Part shown: piece by piece, positions 29,538 through 38,743 of the stretch
How the letters are laid out: each line of letters begins with the position of its first letter
Position numbering within the stretch: position 1 is the first letter of the stretch
Assembly (NCBI GenBank): GCA_029624675.1
Contig: JARSSP010000066.1
Span: forward strand, 1 to 54,486
Length of the DNA: 54,486 nt
Origin: Candidatus Contendibacter sp.
GTDB lineage: Bacteria > Pseudomonadota > Gammaproteobacteria > Competibacterales > Competibacteraceae
Direction of reading: 5' to 3'
Made by a program: the position numbers and the translations under genes
Notes under the pieces: model-generated
What the model was told of the DNA's origin: nothing
Database searches by the model: none
Seen by the model: the letters and a program-made list of their open reading frames with translations, nothing else

Positions 29538-32192
29538 TCATTCCCGCGAGATGGGCAGCCGGACCAGGATGAGGTGGGGATTGCCTGGATAAGGTTCGGC
29601 GGTGAACCCCAGCGCCCGGCTGAGCCGCAGCATCGGCTCGTTGTCGTCCATCACCTCGCCGAAGATCTCCCGAATGCCCCGCTGTCGGGCGTAAGCGATA
29701 ATCCGGCGCATCAGGAACGAACCCAATCCTTGACCGACCAAGCGGCGATCCAAGGCGATGGCGAACTCGGCCTCCTCCAAATCGGGATCGGCGCTGATGC
29801 CGGCCATTCCCCACAGTTCCGCCTGGCCGGCCACCTCCGGCCCGGCCAGAACTAGCTTCATCTCCCGGTCGTAGTCCAACTGGGTCAGCCGGGCCGCCAT
29901 ATCCCGTGGTAATTCTTTGAAAGATTGAAAAAATCTCCAACGAATATCCTCGGGGGGCATCCGGCCGACCATCGCTTGGAGGGCGGGCTCGTCCTCCGGC
30001 AAGATGGGCCGCAGAAGCAAGGAGCGCCCATCCGGCAACTCGACGGGTTGTTCCAGTTCCTTGGGATAAGGGCGAATCGCCAGCCGCTCGGTGGCCGGGC
30101 CCGCCGCCGGCGCGACCCGGGCACGGGCGTTCAGGGCCAGAACGCCGATCCGGTTGACCCACAAGGGGTTGATGTCCAGTTCAATCAGTTCGCCCAAGTC
30201 GATCACCATTTGCGAGACCTTGATCAGGGTCACGGCGAGCGCGTCCAGATCGACGGGGCGGCCCGGATTATCGCGCAGCTTCGCGTAAATCCGGGTCCGA
30301 GCCATCAGCTCCCGCGCCAGATGCATATTGAGCGGAGGTAGGGCGAAAGCTAGATCGTCGATCACCCGGATTTCGGTGCCGCCATGACCGAAGTACAGCA
30401 CCGGCCCGCCGGCTTTGAAATCGCGACCGGTCCGCACGCCGATGGCGATCTCGTAAGCGTCCTGCCGGGATAGCATCGGCTGCACGGCGAAACCTTCGAT
30501 CGCGGCGTTCGGCAGCAAGATTCCGACCCGCCGCAGCATCGCGGTCGCAGCCTCCAGCACTTCCCGCGATCCTTCGAGCCCCAGAGCCACGCCCCCCACA
30601 TCGGCGCGATTGGCGATCCGTGAGGAGAAGATCTTCAAGGCCACCCGCCCGCCCAGCTCGGCCGCCAGCCGGGCCGCTTCCTCCGGCGTCGCGGCAAAGC
30701 GAGTATCGACCGAGGGGATCCGATAAGCCGCCAACAGCTCGCGGGTTGCTTGGATGTTCAGGGGGTCCTGGCCGGCGACCAGGGCGACGGCGACAACCCG
30801 GCGCGCCGTTGCCGTGTCGGGGGTGAACGTCTCGGGAATGGATGATGGGGTCTCCATCAACAGCGACTGATTTCGGGCGTATTCCGCCAGCCGGAGGCAG
30901 GACCAGACGGCTTCCTCAGGCGTGCGGTAGGTGGGGATGCCAGCGTCTTGAAAGGATTGCCAGATCGGCGAACCGGCGGTGGCTCCAACCCAACTGACCG
31001 TGACGGGGCGGCGGCTTCCGGCGGCGCGGGCGATGATCGCCTGGGCGATTTGCCTGTCCGATTCCGGCGACATCGGCACGTGAACGACGAGGAGACCGCC
31101 GGCCTCCGGTTCTCGCAACAGCGATTCCAGCGCCCGATCATATTCCAGGAAGCCGGCGCGATCCCCCAAATCCAGCGGATTGTCGACGGCGTGATCGGGT
31201 GGAACCAGCCGGGCCAGTTCGTCGCGCGTGGCGGGACCGATCGTCGCTAGCCGCCCGCCCGCTCCCCTCAGCATCGTTCCCGCGATCAGCCCGATGCTGT
31301 GGCTGTTGCCCAAGATGAACAGGCGGTCTTCCCGGCTCGGCTGACCGAGAGTCAGGGCTTTGACGGCGCTGAACCAGTGGTCCATGGTATCGACGCGCAA
31401 CATGCCGACCCGGCGGATGGCGGCGTCGAAAATGGCCTCGTCGGTGTCGCTGGCGCCCGGCGGCTTGAGCGCGATCACCGGTTTGACTCGCGCCGCCGCC
31501 CGGGCAGCCGACAGGAAACGACGCGGGTTCGAGACGTTCTCCAGGTAAAGGAGGACGGCGCGGGTTCGGATATCCCGCGCCAAGTAGTCGAGCAGATCGC
31601 TGGCTTCCACGTCCCACTGGTCGCCGAGCGAGACCAGGTGAGAGAAGCCGATGTTGCGCGCGTGGCCCCAATGGATGATGGCCCGCATCATCGTGGCGGA
31701 CTGGGCGACCACGCTGACCGAACCCGGCATCAGCGGCGTGCGGCCGAGAGCGGCGTTGACGCGATATGCCGGTATCGCCATGCCGAACCGATCCGGCCCC
31801 AAGAGGCGTATTCGATGGGATTTGGCGGTGGCCAAGACCCGCCGTCGCAGATCGGCGTCAGCCTGGACGGTCGGTGTTGCCCCATCATCGATCAGCAGCA
31901 GGATGGCCCGGGCCCCCTTGGCGCCTAGCTCGCCAACAAGCGCGGGGCTTTCCGTCAGCGGCGTCGCGAGGATGGCCAGTTCGGGCGGTTCGGGCAGGCT
32001 GGCAACATCGCGGTGCGCCAATACTCCAGATACCGCGCGACGGTGCGGGTTGACCGGTAGCACCGGCCCCTGAAATCCCGCTTTGATGAGGTTGTGGACC
32101 AGCAGTGCCGCCAGACTGTCGTCTTGGCGGTCTTGTCTGAGGATCGCGATAGAAGCTGGATTGAACATCGACCGCAGGGTGGGAATAGTCAT
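29538..32192 (-). CDS. Pat-type protein lysine acetyltransferase (paralogue 2)
   Basis: This 884-residue protein has the same architecture as the gene at 22026. The CoA-binding start is MTIPTLRSMFNPASIAIL, followed by an ACD-like body, an ATP-grasp domain and a C-terminal GNAT (LLLRPILPEDEPAL, AEFAIALDRRLVGQGLG). The catalytic His loop of ADP-forming synthetases is absent (LKPPGASDTDEAIF). I start it at 32192 by alignment with its paralogues; the frame runs 46 codons further without support. It is convergent with recC. What distinguishes its targets from paralogue 1 cannot be read. Confidence 0.85.
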   Translation of the reverse strand: MTIPTLRSMFNPASIAILRQDRQDDSLAALLVHNLIKAGFQGPVLPVNPHRRAVSGVLAHRDVASLPEPPELAILATPLTESPALVGELGAKGARAILLLIDDGATPTVQADADLRRRVLATAKSHRIRLLGPDRFGMAIPAYRVNAALGRTPLMPGSVSVVAQSATMMRAIIHWGHARNIGFSHLVSLGDQWDVEASDLLDYLARDIRTRAVLLYLENVSNPRRFLSAARAAARVKPVIALKPPGASDTDEAIFDAAIRRVGMLRVDTMDHWFSAVKALTLGQPSREDRLFILGNSHSIGLIAGTMLRGAGGRLATIGPATRDELARLVPPDHAVDNPLDLGDRAGFLEYDRALESLLREPEAGGLLVVHVPMSPESDRQIAQAIIARAAGSRRPVTVSWVGATAGSPIWQSFQDAGIPTYRTPEEAVWSCLRLAEYARNQSLLMETPSSIPETFTPDTATARRVVAVALVAGQDPLNIQATRELLAAYRIPSVDTRFAATPEEAARLAAELGGRVALKIFSSRIANRADVGGVALGLEGSREVLEAATAMLRRVGILLPNAAIEGFAVQPMLSRQDAYEIAIGVRTGRDFKAGGPVLYFGHGGTEIRVIDDLAFALPPLNMHLARELMARTRIYAKLRDNPGRPVDLDALAVTLIKVSQMVIDLGELIELDINPLWVNRIGVLALNARARVAPAAGPATERLAIRPYPKELEQPVELPDGRSLLLRPILPEDEPALQAMVGRMPPEDIRWRFFQSFKELPRDMAARLTQLDYDREMKLVLAGPEVAGQAELWGMAGISADPDLEEAEFAIALDRRLVGQGLGSFLMRRIIAYARQRGIREIFGEVMDDNEPMLRLSRALGFTAEPYPGNPHLILVRLPISRE

Positions 32193-32701
32193 GAGGCAGT
32201 CCCGTCTGGAGGTGGTGGGAACTTTGGGTTGGGTCGGGAGTTTTTCGCGCTGCGGTTCGACCGTCTTCACCGTTTGGCCAAGGACCACCGGACAAACCCC
32301 AAACGCACGCGAGCCGCGGGAAGGCGGCATCGATTATCGTTCCACGACATGGCCTGTTGAGGCGGAGTCGGCGCAATTTCCTTGGCCTCCTGTTCCTGAG
32401 CCGAACCAGGCCGCCGAGCTGGCGGCAAGCCGTATCCGAACACGAAACGCAGTTTGCGCTGATCCTGGACACAGCGATTTAAGGTGGTCGATTCCACCCA
32501 TCTTGATCCCAACCAAGGACCGTTGCCTACATCTGAAGAAGCCAGCAGCGCGGAACCCTGATCGAGTTTCAGGGCGCGCTGGTAGATGCGCTCCACATGC
32601 CGCGCCGTCATGGGGACTGAATCATCCCGTACTGGGTAATTGCTTGTGATTTAGCGTAGTGTTTGGAACTCTGTTCTTCCATCTTGGGTTATTGAAGTCG
32701 G
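32193..32701. other. Intergenic region, about 510 bp
   Basis: No firm gene is seen. A minus-strand frame at 32267-32611 (114 codons, beginning MTARHVERIYQRALKL) and a plus-strand frame overlapping it are both open, but neither has a recognisable motif or a good ribosome-binding site. The promoter of paralogue 2 must lie at the left part. The stretch near 32640-32690 is relatively AT-rich. Confidence 0.35.
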
Positions 32702-33349
32702 TCAACGATGGTGAATAGACCGTGCGGGCGATCGCCGCAGATGCCACAAGTCAGCAGGCGTGTCCACGTCCCAGCCGGGCGGTAGCTCGGCCCAGGTCAT
32801 TCCAGTTCGCTGAAGCCGCCGACGGGTGGTCGCCAGCACCGCCGGCGTGCTCCAGGCGATGCCCCGAAACAGGGTTGGACAGGATCGGTTCAAGCCGATC
32901 AGCACATAACCGCCATCCATCGCCGGTCCCAGCACCGCTGCATGGCCAGCGGCCAGCAGACCGAAGGCGGCGCGCAACTCCGCTTCCCCCAACGATGCGC
33001 AATCACCGCCAATCAATACCGCCGGATGACCGGCAGCCAGGGTTCGGTTTAGGGCGTGGTTCATTCGCCGACCCAGATCGCCCGCGCATTGTCGGCGCAA
33101 CTGGGCGCCGTATTCCCGTCGGCAGGCGCCGAAAAAGCCATGCCGCGCGTCCGGCGCGCACCAAAGCTCGATGGGGCATAGCCGGGCGGTGTAAGCGATG
33201 CGCAAGGTCCGGCGCAGCAGTTGTCGGTACAGCACCGCCGCGCCGCGCGTTCCAAGCCGTCCCGCCAGCCGGGTCTTGACTCGGCCGGGGACAGGGGCCT
33301 TGGCGAAGATGAGCAGCCGGGCGTTGGGGAAGGGGTAGGCGGTGTTCAC
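32702..33349 (-). CDS. DUF2064 / TIGR04282-type glycosyltransferase
   Basis: This 215-residue protein has a nucleotide-sugar-transferase-like fold. ARLLIFAKAPVPGRVKTRLA at the N-terminus, QCAGDLGRRM, VLIGGDCASL and LGPAMDGGYVLIGL are hallmarks of TIGR04282. That family is named from its association with arsenosugar synthesis, though its chemistry is not established. It starts at a GTG (33349) that overlaps the TGA of the upstream glycosyltransferase (GTGA), a sign of coupled translation. No arsS-like radical SAM gene is in the window. Confidence 0.85.
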   Translation of the reverse strand: MNTAYPFPNARLLIFAKAPVPGRVKTRLAGRLGTRGAAVLYRQLLRRTLRIAYTARLCPIELWCAPDARHGFFGACRREYGAQLRRQCAGDLGRRMNHALNRTLAAGHPAVLIGGDCASLGEAELRAAFGLLAAGHAAVLGPAMDGGYVLIGLNRSCPTLFRGIAWSTPAVLATTRRRLQRTGMTWAELPPGWDVDTPADLWHLRRSPARSIHHR

Positions 33350-34029
33350 GAACGGTAGTAGATCCGGGCCAACCGGTCGGGATCGGCGCCAAGGAAGTAT
33401 GCCAGCCGCAGCCGCCACATCAGCAGGATCGTGCGAAGAATACCGTTGGATTCCCAGCGCCGACTGGAGGTTGTCAGCCGTTGGCGCAGGCAAACTGGTC
33501 GACCGTGGCGTTTCAACAAGCGGCTGAAGGCAATGTCCTCCATCAGCGCGATGGGCGGATAGCCGCCGACCCGCTCGAACGTCTCCCGGCGCGCGAAGAT
33601 GCCCTGATCGCCAGTGGCGATGCCGGTCAGCCGGGAGCGGGCGTTCATCAGGGTTTCCACCACCCGCAGCAATGGATGATGGCCGGACAGGCGCACATCG
33701 AACCGGCCCCACTGTTGGGTCGGCCGAGCCAGCGCCGCGCGGATGAGATTGGCCGCGTTCGGCGGCGGCCGGCTGTCGGTGTGCAGGAACCAAAGAATGT
33801 CGCCGCGAGTCTGCCCCGCGCCGGCGTTCATCTGCGCCGCCCGCCCGCGAGAACCCGCGATGATACGATCCGCTAGGGGCTCGGCCAGCGCCACGGTTCG
33901 ATCATCGCTGCCGCCGTCCACCACGATCAACTCGCAATCCTGTTCGCGTAGCGGTTGCAGGAGGGTCAAGCAGGCAGCGATTCGCGCTTCCTCGTTCAGG
34001 GCGGGCAGGATGATGGTGATGCGGAGCAT
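33346..34029 (-). CDS. Family 2 glycosyltransferase, TIGR04283-like
   Basis: This 227-residue GT-A protein begins MLRITIILPALNEE. It has ELIVVDGGSDDRTV, GRAAQMNAGA and ILWFLHTDSRPP with the DxD-like metal-binding segment, plus a C-terminal EDIAFSRLLKRHG. These match TIGR04283, the usual partner of TIGR04282. A substrate cannot be named. I start at the ATG (34029), nine codons inside the open frame. The two genes form a tight minus-strand pair ending near 32702. Confidence 0.87.
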   Translation of the reverse strand: MLRITIILPALNEEARIAACLTLLQPLREQDCELIVVDGGSDDRTVALAEPLADRIIAGSRGRAAQMNAGAGQTRGDILWFLHTDSRPPPNAANLIRAALARPTQQWGRFDVRLSGHHPLLRVVETLMNARSRLTGIATGDQGIFARRETFERVGGYPPIALMEDIAFSRLLKRHGRPVCLRQRLTTSSRRWESNGILRTILLMWRLRLAYFLGADPDRLARIYYRS

Positions 34030-34098
34030 GATTTTCGGGCGCGTGGGTCTAGCCAATGACCGGCGAAGATTGTAATATTCGCTCCCTTGTTTTGTCGT

Positions 34099-34174
<76 letters not shown>

Positions 34175-34179
34175 ATTTC

Positions 34180-34210
34180 AACAGCGACTTAACGTCGCTG
34201 TTCTGTTTTT
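34180..34210 (+). terminator. Terminator of tRNA-Ala
   Basis: AACAGCGAC (34180-34188), loop TTAAC, GTCGCTGTT (34194-34202), then CTGTTTTT. The hairpin starts six bases after the CCA end of the tRNA. The last codons of the integrase remnant on the opposite strand lie within it. Confidence 0.8.
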
Positions 34211-34430
34211 CGGGCAGCATCCACGTGACCAGATCGTGACGCGCTTTCCAACACCGCCACGGCGGCCCGAACATTGTTCGGGGCTAGATGTGCATACCGC
34301 TCAGTCAGCGTGATGCTGGCGTGGCCTAACAAATCCCGCACTTCCGGCAACGCGACGCTCGCGCTGACCAGCCACGCGGCGCAGGTATGCCGCAAGTCGT
34401 GGATACAAGAATCATCAATTCCCGCATCAG
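34189..34430 (-). pseudogene. Tyrosine integrase, C-terminal remnant
   Basis: The frame encodes IHDLRHTCAAWLVSASVAL, then VRDLLGHASITLTERYAHL and a stop. These hold the catalytic Arg (LRHT), the second His (LLGHAS) and the nucleophile Tyr (RYAHL) of phage-type tyrosine recombinases. The N-terminal three quarters are missing: the match stops at about 34420, where an IS3-type transposase fragment begins on the other strand. The stop lies just past the tRNA, the usual arrangement for integrases that target a tRNA 3' end. Confidence 0.85.
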
Positions 34431-34694
34431 ATGGCCACCTGGAAACGCGAGGCCCAAGACGGACTCAAGGCGCTGTTCGAGCGCCGGCGGGGCCGGCGGC
34501 GGGTCGAGGACGGGACCGACGCCGAGGCGCTGTACGGCCAGATCGGGCGGCTGCAAGTGCGGGTGGAGTGGTTGAAAAAAGTCCGGACTGAACCCGTCCC
34601 CGTGAGATGGGGATGGATCGAACCAGACCATCCGGCCGTGTCGCTGGTGGCGCGGTGTGACTTGCTGGGACTGACCCAGCGCCGTGCCGCCTGA
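34431..34694 (+). pseudogene. IS3-family transposase fragment
   Basis: The 87-codon frame reads MATWKREAQDGLKALF, LYGQIGRLQVRVEWLKK, then WIEPDHPAVSLVARCDLLGL. The first part matches the end of IS3 OrfA (preceded in frame by FPHQ, like the HP-QI motif). The second matches the beginning of OrfB (I-P-HP-LS---QC-LLG). The two are joined in one frame and the DDE catalytic part is lost. No terminal repeats were found. The element is dead and truncated on both sides. Confidence 0.75.
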
Positions 34695-34957
34695 TGCTTG
34701 GCCCGGTCCCGCTCGCGCTCCTCGCCCTTGATTTTCAGCAGCAACGTGACGCCGTCAGTCAGCCGGACGGCGAAATCGGGAAAGTAGACGTGGGCGATGC
34801 CAAGATACTCGTAGAGAATCGACAGTTCCAGATGGTCGTTGCGGACGCCCAGATCCCGCGCCTGCTCCAGCCAAAACACCGCCGCCTGTTTCCAGGAATC
34901 GGTATCGGAGTGAATGGGTACTACCAGCGAGCAAGGGGCAAGACAGGATGTTGTCAC
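34691..34957 (-). pseudogene. Type III restriction enzyme (Res), C-terminal remnant
   Basis: In this frame ILYEYLGIAHVYFPDFAVRL, TLLLKIKG and EERERDRAKHQAARRW recall the nuclease end of type III Res subunits: N--L---I-Y-Y-G----Y-PDF-VRL, L-LEIKG, then RAK--AARRW. The usual Glu of the PD-ExK motif is Lys here (LLLKIKG), which fits decay. There is no start or helicase part, and the match stops where the IS3 fragment begins. It is probably a leftover of a restriction-modification cargo of the island integrated at the tRNA. Confidence 0.6.
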
Positions 34958-35006
34958 ACATATTCACGAGAATACCCTGGACGTCGCCTCCACGGATCAA
35001 TCAACG

Positions 35007-35041
35007 AAAAAGGTCTTCGCGAAACGAAGACCTTTACGTTT
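35007..35041 (-). terminator. Terminator after the pyrophosphatase gene
   Basis: AAAGGTCTTCG (35009-35019) pairs with CGAAGACCTTT (35025-35035) across a 5-base loop. On the minus strand the hairpin ends in a run of five T. It lies 40 bp past the stop of the pyrophosphatase gene. It is nearly symmetrical and could also act rightwards. Confidence 0.7.
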
Positions 35042-35077
35042 TCACCTACTCCGCCACGAGCGAAGCGAGAAGGACGA

Positions 35078-37639
35078 TCAGGCTGATTCCGTAACGGTCT
35101 GGCCTTCGTCATCCGAGTCGTTTTCGTCCTTGGGTACTTCAGCGTCGATCCGCATTCGATAGAAGCTGCGGAACACGAACACCAGGTTGACGACCAGGAA
35201 CAAAGCCGCCATGTTCAGGGCCAAGGTTTGTTGGCCCTGGGCCACGAGGCCAACCGCCATTTCGACCGCCAGCAGTCCGAACAGCGTGGTGAACTTGATG
35301 ATCGGATTCATCGCCACCGAAGATGTGTCCTTGAACGGATCGCCCACGGTGTCGCCCACCACAGCGGCGGCATGCAGGTCGGTGCCCTTGGCACGCAATT
35401 CAGTCTCCACGATCTTCTTGGCATTGTCCCAGGCACCGCCAGCGTTCGCCATAAACACCGCTTGATACAACCCGATGACGGCCAGCGAAACCAGATAACC
35501 GATGAAAAAGAACGGTTCGATGAAAGCACATGCCAGCGTGCCGAAGAATACCGCTAGGAAGATGTTGAACATGCCCTTCTGCGCGTAGATCGTGCAAATC
35601 TCCACCACTTTCTTGCTGTCCTCGACAGATGCTTTGGCCGCGGTGCCGTCAAGCTTCATATGACCCTTGATGAACTCCACCGCGCGATAGGCACCGGTGG
35701 ACACGGCCTGAGTGGATGCGCCAGAAAACCAGAAGATGGTAGCGCCACCGGAGATCAGGCCGAGCAGGAACGGTGGATAGAGCAGCGACAGCTTGTCGAG
35801 ATTTTCGGTCAGACCAGCGGTCAGCAGCATTACAATCGAGAACACCATGGTCGCCGCACCCACCACGGCGGTACCGATCAACACCGGTTTGGCGGTGGCT
35901 TTGAAGGTATTACCGGCACCATCGTTTTCTTCCAACAAATCCTTGGCGACATCAAAGTCGGGATCGAAACCAAAATCGCGTTTCACTTCGGCCGCGATGC
36001 CAGGCAGTTGTTCGATGGTGGACAATTCGTACACTGACTGGGCGTTATCGGTCACTGGACCGTAGCTGTCCACCGCGATGGTCACCGGCCCCATGCCAAG
36101 GAACCCGAACGCGACCAGTCCGAACGAGAACACGGCGGCCATGATGGCGGCCTTGGCCGGTACCGGGTTGATGATGGCGGCCAAGTCGTACTGCGACACG
36201 ATATAGGCGCCAGACATCAGGCTCACGATCACCACACCCATCCAAAAGGCAGAGAAATTACCGGCGGTAAGCCCGGCCAGGATGTTCAGGCTGGCGCCAC
36301 CCTCGCGCGAAGCGGTCACAACTTCGCGGACGTGGCCAGACCGGACGGAGGTGAAGATCTTGACCACTTCGGGGATGATCGCGCCGGCCAGCGTGCCGAA
36401 GGTGATGATCAGCGACAATTGCCACCACAGATTGCCATACACCTTGCCGCCGATGGTGATGCCGCCGATCAACAGATACGACACCACGAAGGTCATGGCC
36501 AATGAGATGCCGGAGGTGATCCACACCAGCGAAGTCAGCGGTGCTTCAAAATCGAAGCGGGCCAGGTTACCGTAACGCCGCTTGGCGCGGGCCTCGTTGA
36601 TCAGATAGGAGGCGCCGGAAGCAACGATCATCATGACCCGCATGACGAAAATCCACACCAGCAATTGCACTTGGACAGCAGCTTCCGGAACAGCCAACAT
36701 GATGAAGCTGATCAGTGCCACACCGGTCACGCCATACGTCTCGAAACCGTCGGCGGTGGGTCCGACGGAATCGCCAGCGTTGTCGCCCGCGCAGTCGGCG
36801 ATCACGCCGGGGTTGCGAGCATCGTCCTCCTTGACTTTGAATACAATCTTCATCAGATCGGAACCGATGTCGGCAATCTTGGTGAAGATGCCACCAGCAA
36901 TACGCAGGGCGGCGGCACCGAGTGATTCGCCGATGGCGAAACCGATGAAGCACTTGCCGGCCAGCGCGGGCGAGACGAACAACAGAATCGCCAGCATGAT
37001 CAACAGTTCGGTGGAGATCAACAACATGCCGATGGAGATACCGGACTGGAGCGGAATGGCATAGACCGGATACGCCCTACCCCGGAGCGCGGCGAACGCG
37101 GTTCGGCTGTTGGCCAGCGTGTTGATGCGAATGCCGAACCACGCCACACCTAGAGAGCCGGCAATGCCGATCAACGAGAAAGCCAGGATCAGCAGCACTT
37201 CGGACACGTTCATATGCTGGACCCCACCGAAGTAGGCGACCATGATGACCGCGATGAACGCTTCCAGAATCAGCAAGAACTTGCTTTGCGTGAACATGTA
37301 GGTCTTGCAGGTTTCGTAGATCAGTTCACTGACCTCGGCCATCGAACGATGGGTTGGCAGCCGGCGAATCTGACTGTAGATGACTGCGCCGAAGATCAAC
37401 CCGCCGACGCAGAGCAGCAAACCCCAGGATAAGAGGGTCCAACCCGAGACGCCGCCGAAGAATTGGGCGAGCGCGGCGTCAGCAAAGTTGGGCAACACCA
37501 GGTTGGCTTCGTTAACATGAATCGTTTCGGCGAATGCCGATGGTACGCTCAATCCAAACGCGATTAACAATATCAACAACAGTTGGCGTGTCATGCCTCG
37601 ACGCCTTGCGAGCGCGAAGGCCGAACTTGCGAATGTCAT
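35078..37639 (-). CDS. hppA: Membrane proton/sodium-translocating pyrophosphatase, divergent type
   Basis: This 853-residue protein has about 16 membrane helices and couples PPi hydrolysis to ion export. The catalytic loops are visible: DDARNPGVIADCAGDNAGDSVGP-type loop near residue 290, YGPVTDNAQS in the middle, and VVGDTVGDPFKDTSSVAMNP near the end. The usual GDNVGDCAGMAADLFE is GDNAGDSVGPTADGFE here. GAGNTFKATAK has Lys where potassium-dependent forms have Ala. A signal-like N-terminus (about 40 residues) precedes the first helix. I start at 37639, where GGAG lies 8 bases upstream. Confidence 0.9.
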   Translation of the reverse strand: MTFASSAFALARRRGMTRQLLLILLIAFGLSVPSAFAETIHVNEANLVLPNFADAALAQFFGGVSGWTLLSWGLLLCVGGLIFGAVIYSQIRRLPTHRSMAEVSELIYETCKTYMFTQSKFLLILEAFIAVIMVAYFGGVQHMNVSEVLLILAFSLIGIAGSLGVAWFGIRINTLANSRTAFAALRGRAYPVYAIPLQSGISIGMLLISTELLIMLAILLFVSPALAGKCFIGFAIGESLGAAALRIAGGIFTKIADIGSDLMKIVFKVKEDDARNPGVIADCAGDNAGDSVGPTADGFETYGVTGVALISFIMLAVPEAAVQVQLLVWIFVMRVMMIVASGASYLINEARAKRRYGNLARFDFEAPLTSLVWITSGISLAMTFVVSYLLIGGITIGGKVYGNLWWQLSLIITFGTLAGAIIPEVVKIFTSVRSGHVREVVTASREGGASLNILAGLTAGNFSAFWMGVVIVSLMSGAYIVSQYDLAAIINPVPAKAAIMAAVFSFGLVAFGFLGMGPVTIAVDSYGPVTDNAQSVYELSTIEQLPGIAAEVKRDFGFDPDFDVAKDLLEENDGAGNTFKATAKPVLIGTAVVGAATMVFSIVMLLTAGLTENLDKLSLLYPPFLLGLISGGATIFWFSGASTQAVSTGAYRAVEFIKGHMKLDGTAAKASVEDSKKVVEICTIYAQKGMFNIFLAVFFGTLACAFIEPFFFIGYLVSLAVIGLYQAVFMANAGGAWDNAKKIVETELRAKGTDLHAAAVVGDTVGDPFKDTSSVAMNPIIKFTTLFGLLAVEMAVGLVAQGQQTLALNMAALFLVVNLVFVFRSFYRMRIDAEVPKDENDSDDEGQTVTESA

Positions 37640-38229
37640 AGACCTTACTCCAAAGGTGACCCCAAATTGGTCAAGGGCGAAACTTTCGTCCGCCACCGCC
37701 GGAGAACGGACGGCACGACATTGTTAGCAATCGCCGTGCCTGAAAAGGTTATGTTGGTAACATATTGATGATATTATATTTTTTTATAATAAAACAGATC
37801 GCTGTGGGGGTCGCCACAATGTGGTGGGGAAGATTGTCGGCAATGGCACAGGGTAAGAGAGAGTGCGGACTACTCGTTCCTGCTGGTGGGAGAGATTAGG
37901 GCGAAGAATTTGAATTGATCGGACATCCAAACGAACAATGGTTCGGACAGTTTTGGTTTTCAGCCTCGCGGCGAATGATGTAGGAAAATTATTGTAAAAT
38001 CGCCAAGTTAGCTTATCAAACTCCGGTCAACCCCTGAGTGTGATTTAATGCCTCCTATGGGGGCTAGCCTGTTATTGTGATTGTCAGATCTGTCTCGAAT
38101 CCTGTCGTTATCGGCATACTCCGTTCGGCGCCGTCGTGGTCGGTTCGCCGGCCGCGTCCGCCCTGATACTGGCGGGCCTGGGGCTGGCGTTCGGGGAGCC
38201 CGTCTTCCTCTACGGTGGGCCGGTGATCG
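37640..38229. other. Intergenic region with AT-rich block
   Basis: No intact gene is seen. ATGTT-GGT-AACAT (37751-37763) is an inverted repeat, next to a very AT-rich stretch (37764-37800) with TATAAT-like runs on both strands. It is a likely promoter or operator zone for the pyrophosphatase gene. At about 38105-38229 a plus-strand frame reads RHTPFGAVVVG and LILAGLGLAFGEPVF, hydrophobic segments that may be the out-of-frame N-terminus of the broken gene that follows. Confidence 0.4.
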
Positions 38230-38544
38230 ATGAGGATCACGGCGCTGCTCTTTTACGACCTGACCGTTGAAATCGACGAAACGCGACTGTGCTTTCATTT
38301 CGGCGTCGGCCTGATTCGCAAGCGGATTCCACTGGCCCAAATTGTGGCGGTTGAGCCGGTCCGCAACTCCTGGCTGTACGGCTGGGGCATTTACCGCACC
38401 CCGCGCGGCGGGCTCTACAACATGCCGGGCTGGGAAGCGGTCGAAATCACCCTGGCCTCGGGCTAGTGCCCGCGGCTGGGCACTGATGAGCCGCAGCGGC
38501 TGGCGCGGGCGTTGTGGGCGGCGGTGGAGGAGGACGGGCGTTGA
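38230..38544 (+). pseudogene. Small membrane-linked protein interrupted by an amber stop
   Basis: A 105-codon frame has ALLFYDLTVEIDETRLCFHFG, GLIRKRIPLAQIVAVEPV, GWGIYRTPRGGLYNMPGWEAV and LASG. An in-frame TAG (38464-38466) follows, then LGTDEPQRLARALWAAVEEDGR and a TGA. The pattern (GLI-K-IPL, GIR-TP-G-LYN-SG--AVE, GTDEP--LA) belongs to a known type of small PH-like bacterial membrane protein, so the part after TAG is surely the continuation. The hydrophobic N-terminus seems to lie upstream in another frame. It is either a pseudogene or, less likely, an amber readthrough gene. Confidence 0.65.
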
Positions 38545-38743
38545 TGCTTGTACGTGCAGCGACGCCATGAAGCTGCACAAGATAGACTGCCATACCGAAT
38601 CGGCTGGGCGTTTTTATTTGTGAAGTTTGCGATGCCACCGAGGGGTTTGGGGCGGGTTTCCGTGGCTTAGCGCTTCCGGAACGACAACCGAAACACGCTT
38701 GATTTGATCACCAAAGCGGAAAAAGCCGCGCGGTGGCGATGGG

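Noticed and set aside
32267..32611. Minus-strand frame of 114 codons beginning MTARHVERIYQRALKL
   Set aside because: No motif, weak ribosome-binding site, and an equally long frame on the other strand; left as intergenic.
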